From positions 62,001 to 126,000 of the forward strand of contig NZ_BSTT01000003.1 of assembly GCF_030269685.1 (NCBI RefSeq): DNA of 64,000 bases, written 5' to 3'. This DNA comes from Actinomycetospora sp. NBRC 106378 (GTDB taxonomy: Bacteria; Actinomycetota; Actinomycetes; Mycobacteriales; Pseudonocardiaceae). Below the pieces are notes generated by a model. That model did no database searches. It was given only the letters and a program-made list of their open reading frames with translations, and was not told the DNA's origin. The position numbers were made by a program, and so were the translations under genes. Each line of letters opens with the position of its first letter. The first letter of the stretch is position 1. Below, in pieces: positions 24,739-35,035 of this stretch.

Positions 24739-27700
24739 GTGAGCCCCGCCGTCCCCTCCCCGCACCGCCCCGGTGACCTGTCCGCACGCCGGCTGGCCGA
24801 GACCCCGATCGCGGTCGTCGGCATGGGCGGGCTCTTCCCGCAGGCGCCGACCGCGCGCGACTACTGGCAGAACATCGTCGACGGCACCGACTGCACCACC
24901 GAGGTCCCGGCCGACCGGTGGCGCATCGAGGACCACTACGACCCCGACCCGTCGGCGCCGGACAAGTCGTACTCGCGGCGCGGCGGGTTCGTGCCCGACG
25001 TCGACTTCGACCCGCTGGAGTTCGGGCTGCCGCCCAACCAGCTCGAGGTGACCAGCGCCCTGCAGACGCTGTCCCTCGGCGTCGCCCGCGACACCCTCGC
25101 CGACGCCGGGGCCACCGGTTCGAGCTGGTACGACCCGAGCCGTACCGGCTGCGTCCTCGGCGTGACGGGTCCGGTGCCGCTGATGCACCCGCTCGCGGCG
25201 CGGCTCTCGACGCCGGTGCTGCGCGAGGTCGTCCGCAGCTGCGGGCTCACCGAGGACGACGGCCGGCGGATCGCCGAGACCTACGCGCAGGCGTTCGCCC
25301 CGTGGGTGGAGAACTCGTTCCCGGGGCTGCTGCCGAACGTGACGGCCGGGCGGGTCGCGAACCGGCTCGGGCTCGGCGGCATGAACTCCACCGTCGACGC
25401 GGCCTGCGCGGCGTCGCTGTCGGCGATCCGCGTGGCGGTGGCCGAGCTGGTCGACGGCCGCGCCGACCTCATGCTCACCGGCGGCGCCGACACCGAGAAC
25501 TCGATCTTCATCTACCTGTGCTTCGCCAAGGTCGGGGCGCTCTCGCACTCCGACCGCATCGCCCCGTTCGACCGCTCCGCCGACGGCACACTGATCGGCG
25601 AGGGCATCGGCATGCTCGCGCTCAAGCGCCTCGCCGACGCCCACCGCGACGGCGACCGGGTCTACGCCGTGATCTCCGGGCTCGGCTCCTCCAGCGACGG
25701 CCGGCACAAGAGCATCTACGCCCCGCGCGCCGAGGGCCAGCGCCTCGCGCTCGAGCGGGCCTACGACGACGCACAGCTCTCGCCCGCCGAGCTCGGCCTC
25801 GTCGAGGCGCACGCCACGGGCACCGCCGTCGGCGACCGGACCGAGCTCACCGCGCTCGGCGGGCTGCTCTCCGACCACGGCGCGACGCCCCGTTCCGTCG
25901 CCATCGGCAGCGTGAAGTCCCAGATCGGTCACACCAAGGGCGCGGCCGGCACGGCGAGCCTCATGAAGGTCGCGTACGCCCTCCACCAGCGGGTCCTGCC
26001 CGGGACGATCAACGTCGAGGCGCCGAACGAGGCCCTCGACGCCGACTCCGCGCTCTACGCCAACACGCGCACCCGTCCCTGGGTCAGCGGCCGCCCGCGC
26101 CGCGGCGCCGTCTCCGCCATGGGCTTCGGCGGGACCAACTTCCACGTCGTGCTCTCCGAGGAGCCCGTCGTCGGGCCCCGCCCGGTGCTGCACCGGACGG
26201 CGCGGTCGTCCGTCTTCCACGCCGCGGACCTGCCCTCGCTGAGGGCGTTGCTGTCGTCCGACGCCCTTCCCGACGAGGGGCCGGTGCCGGACGGGCACGT
26301 CCGGGTCGGCTTCGCCGCGGCGGGCGAGGAGGACGTCGCGGAGCTGCGGGCGCTGGCGCACGCCGGCCTGCAGGGGCTCGCCGACGACGTCGAGGAGTGG
26401 ACGCACCCGCGCGGGATCTGGTTCCGCCGCGCCCCGCTCGCCGACCGCCGGGTGGCCGCGGTGTTCGCCGGCCAGGGGAGCCAGTACCTCGACATGGGCC
26501 TCGACGCGGCGCTGAACAACCCGACAGTGGCGGACGCCCTGGATCTGGCCGACTCCGTGGTCCCCGGGCTCGGCGCGACGATCTTCCCGCCCCCGGTGTT
26601 CGACGCGGCGGAGCGGCGCGCGCAGGAGGCGGCGCTGCGGGCCACCGAGCACGCCCAGCCGGCGATCGGGGCCCTCGCGGCCGGCCAGTTCCGGTCCCTC
26701 GCCGAGCGCGGCCTCGACGTGTCCGCCGCGATGGGCCACAGCTTCGGGGAGCTCACCGCGCTGTGGGCCGCCGGGTCGCTCACCGACGCCGACTTCGTCG
26801 CGCTCGCCCGGGCGCGGGGGGCGGCGATGGCCCCCGGTTCCTCGGGTGACCCCGGCACGATGGCGGCCGTCTCGGCGACGCGGGACCAGGTCGAGGAGCT
26901 GATCGCCGGCGCCGGGCTGGACGACGTCACGGTGTGCAACCACAACGCCCCCGAGCAGGTCGTCGTCGGCGGCGGCACCGAGCAGGTCGAGCGGTTCGTC
27001 GCCGCGTGCGCCGAGCAGGGGATCGGGGCGAAGGCCCTGCCGGTCGCCGCGGCGTTCCACACCGCCCACGTGGCGCACGCGGTCGGCCCGTTCCGGGCCG
27101 CCCTCGCCGAGGTCGACGTCGCCGAGCCGCGTATCCCGGTCGTCGCGAACACCGCGGGCGCCGCCTACGGCGCGGACGTGGCGGCGAACCGGGAGGTGCT
27201 CGTCGGGCAGCTCTCGGCGCCGGTCGAGTTCGTCGCCGGGCTCGAGGCGCTGCGGGGGACGGTCGGCGTGGTCGTCGAATTCGGCCCGAAGCAGGTGCTC
27301 ACCGGGTTGGTCCGGCGGGTCCTGGGCGACGACGTCATCGCGATCCCCACCGACGCCGGCCCCGTCGGCGACTCCGACCTCGCCCTCGAGCAGGCCGCCA
27401 CCCGGCTCGCCGTCCTCGGCGTGCCGCTGTCCGCACCCGTCCGCGGCACGGTGCCGTCGCTGCCCGAGCGTCGGTCCGGCGGCATGACCGTCACCCTGAC
27501 CGGCGCCGAGCACGTCCCCGCCGAGCGGGCCGCGGCATACGCGGCGGCCCTGGCGGACGAGCGGCCGTTGGAGGCGGTGGCGTCCGCGGCGGCGGCGGCG
27601 GCCACCTCGCGTGAGGGGAACCCTCGTGCCACAAGAGCGCTCGATTCCTCCCCTCACGGGGTGAGCGCCCCGGCCGTCCCCGTCGCGCCCGTTCCACCCG

Positions 27701-30700
27701 TTTCGAGCGAAGGGTCCCCTCGCGCAGGAGAGCCGCCCGTGGGCGCCCACGGCCAGAACGTCCCGGAGAATCCCGTGTCCGAGCCGTCCGCCGACGTCCT
27801 CGCCCAGCACACCGCCCTGCACACCCGCTACCTCGACGGGCAGCTCGACCTCGCGCAGCGTCTCGTCGACGCCTGGCACGCCGACGCCGGCCCGGAGACC
27901 ACGGAGCGGCTCCGCGCGGTCGCCGACCACGCCGACGCCATGTCCCGGGCCCACGTGCGCGCCAACGAGGTGCTGGCGTCCCTGGCGGCGCTGGAGCACG
28001 GGGTCGCACCCGGCCCCGTTCCGAGCGAAGGGTCCCCTCGCGCGGTAGAGCCGCCCGTGGGCGCCCCTCGCCAGCTCGCCGCCGCGCCGCCCGTGCCCGC
28101 GCCCGCCCCCGTTCCGACCGAAGGGTCCCTTCGCGCGGTAGAGCCGCCCGTGGGCGCCCCTCGCCAGATCGCCGCGCCGGCCCCCGTTCCGACCGAAGGG
28201 TCCCCTCGCGCAGTAGAGCCGCCCGTGGGCGCCCCTCGCCAGGAGCTCGCCGCCACCAACGGCCACGCCACCAACGGCCACGCCCCGACGACGCCCTCCA
28301 CGCCCCAGCCCGCCGGGTTCGATGCCGCCGCGCTGCGCCAGGTGCTCGTCGAGGTCGTGGCCGACAAAACGGGCTACCCGGCGTCGATGGTCGACCCGGG
28401 CCTGGACCTGGAGGCCGACCTCGGCGTCGACTCGATCAAGCGGGTCCAGGTCCTCGGGGCGGTGCAGGAGCGCTATCCCGATCTGCCCGCGATCGGTCCG
28501 GAGTCGATGGCCGAGCTGCGCACCCTGGACCAGATCGTGCAGCACTTCGCCGCCGAGGCCCCCGCAACCACCCAGCCGGTCGGCGGGTTCGACGCCGCGG
28601 CCCTGCGTCAGGTGCTGGTCGAGGTCGTTGCGGACAAGACGGGTTATCCGGCGTCGATGGTCGACCCGGGTCTGGACCTGGAGGCCGACCTCGGCGTCGA
28701 CTCGATCAAGCGGGTCCAGGTCCTCGGGGCGGTGCAGGAGCGCTATCCCGATCTGCCCGCGATCGGTCCGGAGTCGATGGCCGAGCTGCGCACCCTGGAC
28801 CAGATCGTGCAGCACTTCGCCGCCGAGGCCCCCGCAACCACCCAGCCGGTCGGCGGGTTCGACGCCGCGGCCCTGCGTCAGGTGCTGGTCGAGGTCGTCG
28901 CCGACAAGACGGGTTATCCGGCGTCGATGGTCGACCCGGGTCTGGACCTGGAGGCCGACCTGGGCGTGGACTCGATCAAGCGCGTGCAGGTGCTCGGGGC
29001 GGTGCAGGAGCGCTATCCGGACCTGCCGGCGATCGGTCCGGAGTCGATGGCCGAGCTGCGCACCCTCGACCAGATCGTGCAGCACTTCGCCGCGGACGAG
29101 CCGCGCGCACCGAAGCCCGCGGCACCCGCCGTTGGGAAGGACGAGGACACCGTCGAGCGCCACGCCGTCGAGCTCGTCGACCTCCCCGCCCGCGAGGACG
29201 GCGCCGCGGCCTTCGCGGCCGACCCGGTCGCCGTGCTGGTCGACCGCGGTGGCCCCGAGCCGGACGCCCTGGACGAGGCGCTCACCGCCGGCGGGTGGAC
29301 CGTGCGCCGCGTCGGCCTGCCCGAGACCACGGGGTGCGACTGGCCCGACCCTGCCGACGATCGCACGCTCGACGGCCTCGACGACGCGCTCACCGGGCAG
29401 GTCGACGCGGTCCTGCTCGTCCTGCGCGACGACGAGGACCTCGCGAGCAGCGTCAGCCAGCTCGCCGACGCGGTGCTCGTCGCCGGAGCGGCCCGCGACG
29501 TGCTGACCCGTACCGCACAGGCCGGCACCCGCGCCGCGTTCGTCACCATCACCCGCACCGACGGCGGCCTGGGCCTGCTCGGGCACCGCATCGCGGCCGA
29601 CGCGGTGCTCGCCGGGGTCGGCGGACTCGTCAAGACCCTGGCGCGCGAGGCACCGGTCGTCTTCTGCCGGGCCCTCGACATCGCTCCGGTCGACAGTCCG
29701 GACTCCGCCGCGGAGATCGTCCTCGCCGAGCTCACCGACGCGGCGACCGACGTCGTCGAGGTCGGTGTCGACGCCGACGGACACCGTCGCACGGTCCGCG
29801 TGTCCGACCGACCCGCCCCGACCATCGGCGACGCCACTCCCGTGGGGCCCGAGGACGTCGTCGTCGTCACCGGCGGCGCCCGCGGCGTCACGGCCGACTG
29901 TGTCCGCGAGCTCGCGCGCCGGGTCGCCCCGGAGATCGTCCTGCTCGGTCGGACCACGCTCGCCGAGGAGCCGGCCTGGGCCGTCCAGGTTCCCGACGAC
30001 GGGCTGACCGCGGCTGCCGCCCGAGCGCTCGCCACCGACGGGCGGCCCGGCCCCCGCGAGGTCGCCGCCGCCCGCGACGCGGTGCTCGCGCAGCGCGAGG
30101 TGCGGGCGACCCTGGAGGCGGCCCGGACACACGGCTCGGCGGTCCACTACCGGTCCGTCGACGTGACCGACGCCGACCAGGTCCGCGACGCCCTCGCCGA
30201 CGTCGCCCACCGCGCCACGGTCCTCGTGCACGCCGCCGGTGCCCTCGCCGACGCCACGCTGCCGGACAAGACCCCCGCGGCCGTGCACCGGGTGCTCGCC
30301 CCGAAGCTCGTGGGCCTGCACCACGTCGCCGAGGCCCTGCGCGACGCGCCGCTGCACACGGTGGTCCTGTTCGGCTCGGTCGCGGGCGTCCACGGCAACC
30401 CCGGCCAGGCCGACTACGCCCTGGCCAACGAGGCCCTCGCCCGCTTCGGCGCCAGCGCCGACCGCCACCGCGCCCCGCGCCGGGTGAGCACGTTGTCCTG
30501 GGGCGCCTGGGACGGCGGGATGGTCACGCCCGACCTGCGCGAACACTTCCGGGCCCGCGGCGTCCCGCTCATCGATCCCGACGCCGGGTCGCGCGCCTTC
30601 GCCGACCACCTCACCGGCGGCGCCACCGGCTGGGTCCTGCTCGGCGCCCCCGACCCGCTCACGGGTGAGCAGCCGCGGCCCGTCGCCCTGCCCGCCACCA

Positions 30701-31536
30701 CGTCCCGCGACCTCGAGAGGCTGCGCGCCGAGCCCGTGCTCGCCGCCCACCGGATCGGCGACGAGCCGGTCCTGCCGGCCACGGTCGCGCTCGGCTGGAT
30801 GATCGATGCCACCGAGCGGCGCACCCCCGACCGCGTCGTCACCGGCGTCCGCGACCTCGCCGTCCGCAGCGGTCTGGTCTTCGGCGACGAGGCCGCCGGG
30901 TCGCTCACCGCGGAGATCGACGCTCCCCACGACGACGGGTCGGTGCCGGTCGCCGTCCGCGGCGACGGGTCCGCCCCGCGGTACTCGGCGACCCTGCGCC
31001 TCGGACCGGTCATGCCCGAGGCCGGCACGGTCCGTGACCTGCCCACCGGCCCCGGCGAGGACGGCACGGAGCTCTACCGCCGCGCGGTCCTCTTCCACGG
31101 CCCGGCCCTGCAGGGCGTGCGGCGGGTGCTCGAGCAGTCCGACGACCGCGTCGTCCTGGAGTGCGCCCTGCCGCCGACCCCGCTCGCCCGCGGCGCCTAC
31201 GCCGGGCGCCGGCACGACCCGGTGACCGCCGACGTCGTCCTGCACGGCCCGCTCGTCCTCGGCCACCGGCTGCTCGGGTCGGCGTGCCTGCCGCTCGCGA
31301 TCGGCCGGATCGACCTGGACGCGGTGATCCCGGCGGGGGAGACGTTCGTGCTCCTCGTCGAGAACCCGCGCGCCGGGACGAGCACCCTGCGCTGCGACGT
31401 CACCGTGTGCGCTGCCGACGGCACCGTCCTGCAGCGCTGGATCGACGTCGAGGTCGTCACCACCGCGGGTATGGACGAGCGCTTCGCCCGGGGGGTCGCC
31501 TCCTGGAACGGCGCGACGACGGCGGCCGCCCGGTGA
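24739..31536 (+). CDS. PfaA-like secondary-lipid/polyketide synthase, KS-AT-ACPx3-KR-DH
   Basis: This 2265-aa iterative megasynthase builds an acyl chain from malonyl units. The domains in order are as follows. KS (about 20-470) has Cys223 in VDAACAASLS, His358 in EAHATGTAVGD and His398 in IGHTKGAAG. AT (about 570-870) has Ser668 in GHSFGE. A low-complexity linker (about 930-1190) contains short repeats. Three near-identical ACPs have DSIK serines 1232, 1322 and 1412. KR has the NADPH loop TGGARGVT at 1711-1718, Ser1880 and Tyr1893. A C-terminal dehydratase-like double hotdog has HRIGDEPVLP with His2004. The order matches PfaA of PUFA synthases, which however usually end after KR or a DH. Five ORFs downstream complete the machinery. 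GTG 24739 follows GAGGAG. Confidence 0.93.
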   Translation: MSPAVPSPHRPGDLSARRLAETPIAVVGMGGLFPQAPTARDYWQNIVDGTDCTTEVPADRWRIEDHYDPDPSAPDKSYSRRGGFVPDVDFDPLEFGLPPNQLEVTSALQTLSLGVARDTLADAGATGSSWYDPSRTGCVLGVTGPVPLMHPLAARLSTPVLREVVRSCGLTEDDGRRIAETYAQAFAPWVENSFPGLLPNVTAGRVANRLGLGGMNSTVDAACAASLSAIRVAVAELVDGRADLMLTGGADTENSIFIYLCFAKVGALSHSDRIAPFDRSADGTLIGEGIGMLALKRLADAHRDGDRVYAVISGLGSSSDGRHKSIYAPRAEGQRLALERAYDDAQLSPAELGLVEAHATGTAVGDRTELTALGGLLSDHGATPRSVAIGSVKSQIGHTKGAAGTASLMKVAYALHQRVLPGTINVEAPNEALDADSALYANTRTRPWVSGRPRRGAVSAMGFGGTNFHVVLSEEPVVGPRPVLHRTARSSVFHAADLPSLRALLSSDALPDEGPVPDGHVRVGFAAAGEEDVAELRALAHAGLQGLADDVEEWTHPRGIWFRRAPLADRRVAAVFAGQGSQYLDMGLDAALNNPTVADALDLADSVVPGLGATIFPPPVFDAAERRAQEAALRATEHAQPAIGALAAGQFRSLAERGLDVSAAMGHSFGELTALWAAGSLTDADFVALARARGAAMAPGSSGDPGTMAAVSATRDQVEELIAGAGLDDVTVCNHNAPEQVVVGGGTEQVERFVAACAEQGIGAKALPVAAAFHTAHVAHAVGPFRAALAEVDVAEPRIPVVANTAGAAYGADVAANREVLVGQLSAPVEFVAGLEALRGTVGVVVEFGPKQVLTGLVRRVLGDDVIAIPTDAGPVGDSDLALEQAATRLAVLGVPLSAPVRGTVPSLPERRSGGMTVTLTGAEHVPAERAAAYAAALADERPLEAVASAAAAAATSREGNPRATRALDSSPHGVSAPAVPVAPVPPVSSEGSPRAGEPPVGAHGQNVPENPVSEPSADVLAQHTALHTRYLDGQLDLAQRLVDAWHADAGPETTERLRAVADHADAMSRAHVRANEVLASLAALEHGVAPGPVPSEGSPRAVEPPVGAPRQLAAAPPVPAPAPVPTEGSLRAVEPPVGAPRQIAAPAPVPTEGSPRAVEPPVGAPRQELAATNGHATNGHAPTTPSTPQPAGFDAAALRQVLVEVVADKTGYPASMVDPGLDLEADLGVDSIKRVQVLGAVQERYPDLPAIGPESMAELRTLDQIVQHFAAEAPATTQPVGGFDAAALRQVLVEVVADKTGYPASMVDPGLDLEADLGVDSIKRVQVLGAVQERYPDLPAIGPESMAELRTLDQIVQHFAAEAPATTQPVGGFDAAALRQVLVEVVADKTGYPASMVDPGLDLEADLGVDSIKRVQVLGAVQERYPDLPAIGPESMAELRTLDQIVQHFAADEPRAPKPAAPAVGKDEDTVERHAVELVDLPAREDGAAAFAADPVAVLVDRGGPEPDALDEALTAGGWTVRRVGLPETTGCDWPDPADDRTLDGLDDALTGQVDAVLLVLRDDEDLASSVSQLADAVLVAGAARDVLTRTAQAGTRAAFVTITRTDGGLGLLGHRIAADAVLAGVGGLVKTLAREAPVVFCRALDIAPVDSPDSAAEIVLAELTDAATDVVEVGVDADGHRRTVRVSDRPAPTIGDATPVGPEDVVVVTGGARGVTADCVRELARRVAPEIVLLGRTTLAEEPAWAVQVPDDGLTAAAARALATDGRPGPREVAAARDAVLAQREVRATLEAARTHGSAVHYRSVDVTDADQVRDALADVAHRATVLVHAAGALADATLPDKTPAAVHRVLAPKLVGLHHVAEALRDAPLHTVVLFGSVAGVHGNPGQADYALANEALARFGASADRHRAPRRVSTLSWGAWDGGMVTPDLREHFRARGVPLIDPDAGSRAFADHLTGGATGWVLLGAPDPLTGEQPRPVALPATTSRDLERLRAEPVLAAHRIGDEPVLPATVALGWMIDATERRTPDRVVTGVRDLAVRSGLVFGDEAAGSLTAEIDAPHDDGSVPVAVRGDGSAPRYSATLRLGPVMPEAGTVRDLPTGPGEDGTELYRRAVLFHGPALQGVRRVLEQSDDRVVLECALPPTPLARGAYAGRRHDPVTADVVLHGPLVLGHRLLGSACLPLAIGRIDLDAVIPAGETFVLLVENPRAGTSTLRCDVTVCAADGTVLQRWIDVEVVTTAGMDERFARGVASWNGATTAAAR
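27611..27657. repeat. Palindromic repeat, copy A1, inside the synthase linker
   Basis: GTGAGGGGA (27611-27619) and TCCCCTCAC (27649-27657) form an inverted repeat around a 29-bp centre. The centre closely resembles the one at 42788-42817. It lies in frame in the AT-ACP linker and codes for a low-complexity stretch. Confidence 0.65.
27701..28242. repeat. Four copies of a 50-58 bp repeat in the synthase linker
   Basis: The unit occurs at about 27701-27750, 28018-28073, 28111-28167 and 28185-28242. Each has the core GCGAAGGGTCCCCTCGCGC or a close variant, an imperfect palindrome, then a conserved GAGCCGCCCGTGGGCGCCC. All four are in the same reading frame and encode VPxEGSxRAxEPPVGAxxQ-type peptides between the AT and the first ACP. 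A 15-bp tandem duplication (28252-28281) follows. Confidence 0.75.
28318..29098 (+). repeat. Three tandem 270-bp ACP-coding repeats
   Basis: Units start at 28318, 28588 and 28858, exactly 270 bp (90 codons) apart. They are nearly identical in DNA, including silent sites, over most of their length, so recent duplication or gene conversion keeps them alike. Each encodes one ACP with LGVDSIKRVQVLG. Unit 3 differs most, near its 3' half. Confidence 0.95.
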
Positions 31537-33488
31537 GCGCCGTCCTGGAGTTCGACGGCGAGGCGTTCGACCCCCTCGCCGCGCCGCAGCAGGTGCCCGT
31601 CCCCGTCACCGCTCCGACGACGACGGCGGCCGGCTCCGTCGAGCCCGCCGCGACCCTCGCCCGGCTCCGCGCCGGGGTGGTCGCCGCCCACGCCGGTGCG
31701 CTCACCGCTCAGACCGCGCTGGCCCGCCGCCTGCTCGCCGGCGCCAGCCCGACCGCCCCCACCCCTTTCCGAACGAGCGGCACTCTCGCGCACCTAGAGA
31801 CTGCGAACGGCACTCTCGCGCACAACACCGTGCCTCCGCCCTCCACCCGGGAGGCCGCGTTCAAGCCCCCGGCCCGCCCGAACCGGACCGACCTCGACCG
31901 CCCCGCCCTCGACGCCCTGGCCATCGGGGACATCGCCGCCGTGTTCGGCCCCCGCTACGACCAGCGCGGCACGAACCCCGAGGTGCGCACGCACGGCGGG
32001 CACCTCGACGCCGTCGCGAACCTCGACCTCCGCGGCGGCGCGACCGGACGCGGCGGGCTGACCGCCACCCCGACGCCGGGTGCGACCCTGCGTGGCGCCG
32101 CCGTCGAGGCCGTCGAGGTGCTGGCGATCGCGCTCGGGCTCCCGCTCGTGCTCGCCGGCACCACGCTCGAGTCCACCTCGGACGCCCCCGAGGTCCCCGT
32201 GCACCAGGAACTGACCGTCGACGCCCTCGAGGTCGACCTCATCCCTCGGCCGCACGTCGTCGCCCGGGTCGGCGCCCACGAGGTCACCGTCACCGTCCGG
32301 GAGCTGCCGGGCACGGCGGTCGGCCCGGACGCCACCGGCCGCCTGGCCACCCCCGGCCGGGTCTGCTCACAGGGCGAGCTCGCGGTGCTCGGCGAGTTCC
32401 ACTTCACGCACATGTCCCGCGGCGAACCGGGCCTCGCGCACGGCCCGCAGTATGCCCACCTCCTCGGCCGCCGGGCCACCCGGCTGCCGAGCCACGGCCT
32501 GCAGCTCGTCGACCGGGTCGTCTCGATCGACGGGGAACGCGGCGCCTTCACCGACGCCACCTACGTCACCGAGTACGACGCCCCCGCCGACGCCTGGTAC
32601 TTCCACGACACCGGCAACGTCGACGCCCCCAACGTCATGCTGATGGAGACGTCGCTGCAGTCGGCGCTGCTCGTCGGCTACCACCTCGGCGCCACGCTCT
32701 CCGACCCCGGCCAGGACTACGTGCTGCGCAACCTCGGCGGCACCGCGACCCTGCGCCGCGAGCTGGACCTCCGGGACCGGACGATCCGCCAGCACTCCCG
32801 GATCACCGCCACCACCCCGATGCCCGGCTCGATCCTGCAGGAGTTCACCTACTCCCTGACCGTCGACGGCGAGCCCTACTACGACGGCGAGTCGATGTTC
32901 GGCTTCTTCACCGCCACCACGATGGCCAACCAGACGGGGCTCGACGGCGGCCGCGACGTCCCCTCCTGGCTCGACCGGGAGGACCCGACGTCGCGCCGGA
33001 CCCTCGACGCCGCCGTCCGTGGCCCGCGCCGGCCCGTCGACCACCTCGCGTTGCTGGAGCGCATCACGGTGGTCGACGGCGGCGGCGAGCACGGGCAGGG
33101 CTACCTGCACGTCGCGCAGCCGATCGACCCCGGCGCCTGGTACTTCGCCCGCCACTTCCACCTGGACCCCGTGATCCCGGGCTCGCTCGGGGTGGAGCAG
33201 GTGCTCCAGGCGATGCAGGCGTGGGCGCTCGACGCCGGGCTCGCCGACGAGCTCGACGCCCCCGACTTCGTCGTCCCGGTCGGTGCCACGCTGACCTGGC
33301 GCTACCGCGGCCAGGTCGTCCCGACCGACGGCACCGTCACCTTCGAGGTCCACCTCCGCGGCGTCGAGCGGCGGCCCGGCCGCATCCGCGTGAGCGCCGA
33401 CGCGAGCCTGTGGAAGCCCGGGCTGCGGATCTACGAGATCCTGAACGCGACGATCGAACTGCGCGAGGCGGGAGCCGCACCATGGTGA
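31533..33488 (+). CDS. FabA-type double dehydratase protein (PfaC DH part without KS-CLF)
   Basis: This 651-aa protein resembles the dehydratase half of PfaC. A helical N-terminus (about 30-75) and [12 protein letters not shown] (about 129-140) correspond to the PfaC region just before DH1. A 165-aa extra segment (about 153-317) follows and ends in a second similar stretch ([20 protein letters not shown]). DH1 (about 318-480) contains [14 protein letters not shown]2 (about 505-645) has [17 protein letters not shown] with His541 in the FabA active-site position. The KS and chain-length-factor domains of PfaC are absent. It dehydrates and possibly isomerises beta-hydroxyacyl-ACP. GTG 31533 overlaps the synthase stop. 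Confidence 0.87.
   Translation: MSAVLEFDGEAFDPLAAPQQVPVPVTAPTTTAAGSVEPAATLARLRAGVVAAHAGALTAQTALARRLLAGASPTAPTPFRTSGTLAHLETANGTLAHNTVPPPSTREAAFKPPARPNRTDLDRPALDALAIGDIAAVFGPRYDQRGTNPEVRTHGGHLDAVANLDLRGGATGRGGLTATPTPGATLRGAAVEAVEVLAIALGLPLVLAGTTLESTSDAPEVPVHQELTVDALEVDLIPRPHVVARVGAHEVTVTVRELPGTAVGPDATGRLATPGRVCSQGELAVLGEFHFTHMSRGEPGLAHGPQYAHLLGRRATRLPSHGLQLVDRVVSIDGERGAFTDATYVTEYDAPADAWYFHDTGNVDAPNVMLMETSLQSALLVGYHLGATLSDPGQDYVLRNLGGTATLRRELDLRDRTIRQHSRITATTPMPGSILQEFTYSLTVDGEPYYDGESMFGFFTATTMANQTGLDGGRDVPSWLDREDPTSRRTLDAAVRGPRRPVDHLALLERITVVDGGGEHGQGYLHVAQPIDPGAWYFARHFHLDPVIPGSLGVEQVLQAMQAWALDAGLADELDAPDFVVPVGATLTWRYRGQVVPTDGTVTFEVHLRGVERRPGRIRVSADASLWKPGLRIYEILNATIELREAGAAPW
31771..31823. repeat. 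Short direct/palindromic repeat inside the dehydratase gene
   Basis: The 16-bp word CGGCACTCTCGCGCAC occurs at 31778-31793 and again at 31808-31823, 30 bp apart. Each copy starts in a GCGA/GAGC context and ends TCGCGC, so it is also weakly palindromic. It encodes [16 protein letters not shown] between the N-terminal helix and the first conserved motif. Confidence 0.6.
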
Positions 33489-35035
33489 GCACCGACGCCC
33501 TCCACGACCTCGACCGTCCCTGCTGGGCGGTCGCCGGCCCGCAAGGCCCGTTCCTGACGTCGAGCCCTCCCGCGGCCGGGCAGCGCGTGCTCGCCGCCGT
33601 CGGGCCGATCCGGGAGGAGTCGCTCGGCGCTGCGTCCTTCGGCCGGCACCACGGAGTGCGCCGCGCGGTCATGAGCGGCGCCATGGCCGGCGGCATCGCC
33701 TCCGCCGACCTGGTCGCGGCGATGGCGCGGGCGGGCTACCTCGGCTCGTTCGGCGCCGCCGGGCTCACCGCCGCCCGGATCGAGGACGCGCTGACGCAGC
33801 TCGACCGGGCCGGCGCCCCGTACGCCGTCAACCTCATCCACAGCCCCCACGAGCCGGCGCTGGAACGGACGATCGTCGACGCGTGCCTGCGCCACGGCGT
33901 GCGCACGGTGGAGGCGTCGGCGTTCCTCGACCTCACCGAGGAGGTCGTCCGGTACCGGGCGACCGGCCTGCGCCGGGCCTCCGACGGTGGCGTGACCACC
34001 GACCACCGGGTCATCGCCAAGGTCTCCCGCGCGGAGGTCGCCGAGGTGTTCCTGCGCCCCGCACCCGAGCCGGTGCTGCGCCGCCTCGTCGCGCGCGGCG
34101 CGATCACCGTCGATCAGGCCGACCTCGCCCGCCACGTCCCGATGGCCGACGACCTCACCGCCGAGGCCGACTCCGGTGGCCACACCGACCGCCGACCGCT
34201 CCCGGTCCTGCTGCCGGCCATGCTCGCGCTGGCCGAGCAGGTGGCCCGGGAGTCGGGGACGACGCCGGCCCGGGTCGGCGCCGCGGGCGGGATCGGCACG
34301 CCCGCGGCGATGGCCGCCGCGTTCGCCGCGGGCGCCGCCTACGTCGTCACCGGCTCGGTCAACCAGTCGTGCGTCGAGGCCGACCAGTGCGCCGCGACGA
34401 AGGAGCTGCTCGCCGCCGCCGGCGTGGCCGACACCGTCATGGCGCCCTCGGCGGACATGTTCGAGCTCGGCGTCGACGTCCAGGTGCTGGGCCGCGGCAC
34501 GATGTTCCCCGCCCGCGCCCGCCGCCTCTTCGAGCTCTACCGCAGCCGGGACTCCCTGGCCGACCTCACCGCCGCCGAGCGCACCGAGCTCGAGGAGCGC
34601 ATCCTGCGCCGCCCGGTCGAGGCGGTCTGGGACGACACCCGGCGGTTCTTCGCCGAGCGGGACCCGTCCCAGGTCGCCCGCGCCGAGACCGACGAGAAGC
34701 GGCGGATGGCCCTGGTGTTCCGCTGGTACCTCGGCCTGTCGTCGACGTGGTCGAGCCGCGGCGAGCCCGACCGGGTCCTCGACTACCAGATCTGGTGCGG
34801 CCCGGCGATGGGCGCGTTCAACGCCTGGGTCGCCGGCACCCACCTCGCCGCGCCCGCGCACCGGCGGGTCGCCGAGGTCACCGACGCCCTGCTGCACGGC
34901 GCCGCGATCGAGGCCCGCGCCACCGTGCTGCGCCTGGCCGGGCTCCGCCTGCCGCCCTCGGCGAGCACCTACCGCCCCGTGCCACCGACGACCGACGACC
35001 GCATCCCCGCTCTCGCCATCCGGGAGAACCGATGA
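33482..35035 (+). CDS. PfaD-family trans-acting enoyl reductase
   Basis: This 517-aa member of the PfaD family is an FMN-dependent, nitropropane-dioxygenase-like TIM barrel that reduces enoyl-ACP intermediates in PUFA and trans-AT polyketide systems. [17 protein letters not shown] lies near the N-terminus, and the FMN phosphate-binding [15 protein letters not shown] and [18 protein letters not shown] in the middle are diagnostic. The C-terminal helical extension ([21 protein letters not shown]) is also family-typical. ATG 33482 overlaps the dehydratase stop by 7 bp. Confidence 0.93.
   Translation: MVSTDALHDLDRPCWAVAGPQGPFLTSSPPAAGQRVLAAVGPIREESLGAASFGRHHGVRRAVMSGAMAGGIASADLVAAMARAGYLGSFGAAGLTAARIEDALTQLDRAGAPYAVNLIHSPHEPALERTIVDACLRHGVRTVEASAFLDLTEEVVRYRATGLRRASDGGVTTDHRVIAKVSRAEVAEVFLRPAPEPVLRRLVARGAITVDQADLARHVPMADDLTAEADSGGHTDRRPLPVLLPAMLALAEQVARESGTTPARVGAAGGIGTPAAMAAAFAAGAAYVVTGSVNQSCVEADQCAATKELLAAAGVADTVMAPSADMFELGVDVQVLGRGTMFPARARRLFELYRSRDSLADLTAAERTELEERILRRPVEAVWDDTRRFFAERDPSQVARAETDEKRRMALVFRWYLGLSSTWSSRGEPDRVLDYQIWCGPAMGAFNAWVAGTHLAAPAHRRVAEVTDALLHGAAIEARATVLRLAGLRLPPSASTYRPVPPTTDDRIPALAIRENR

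Noticed and set aside
28318-29098. Regular 270-bp repeats as a possible CRISPR or satellite array
   Set aside because: The units are coding, have no spacers, and each encodes a full ACP with the DSIK motif.
24412-31266. A 2284-codon open frame on the minus strand opposite the synthase gene
   Set aside because: It is the shadow frame of a very GC-rich gene: the composition is arginine/glycine/histidine-rich and lacks domains, while the plus strand has complete KS, AT, ACP, KR and DH motifs.
24739-35035. A standard EPA/DHA PUFA synthase
   Set aside because: There is no PfaB, no KS-CLF in the PfaC-like protein and no PfaE phosphopantetheinyl transferase, and the operon adds FAAL, P450 and methyltransferase genes not found in those loci.
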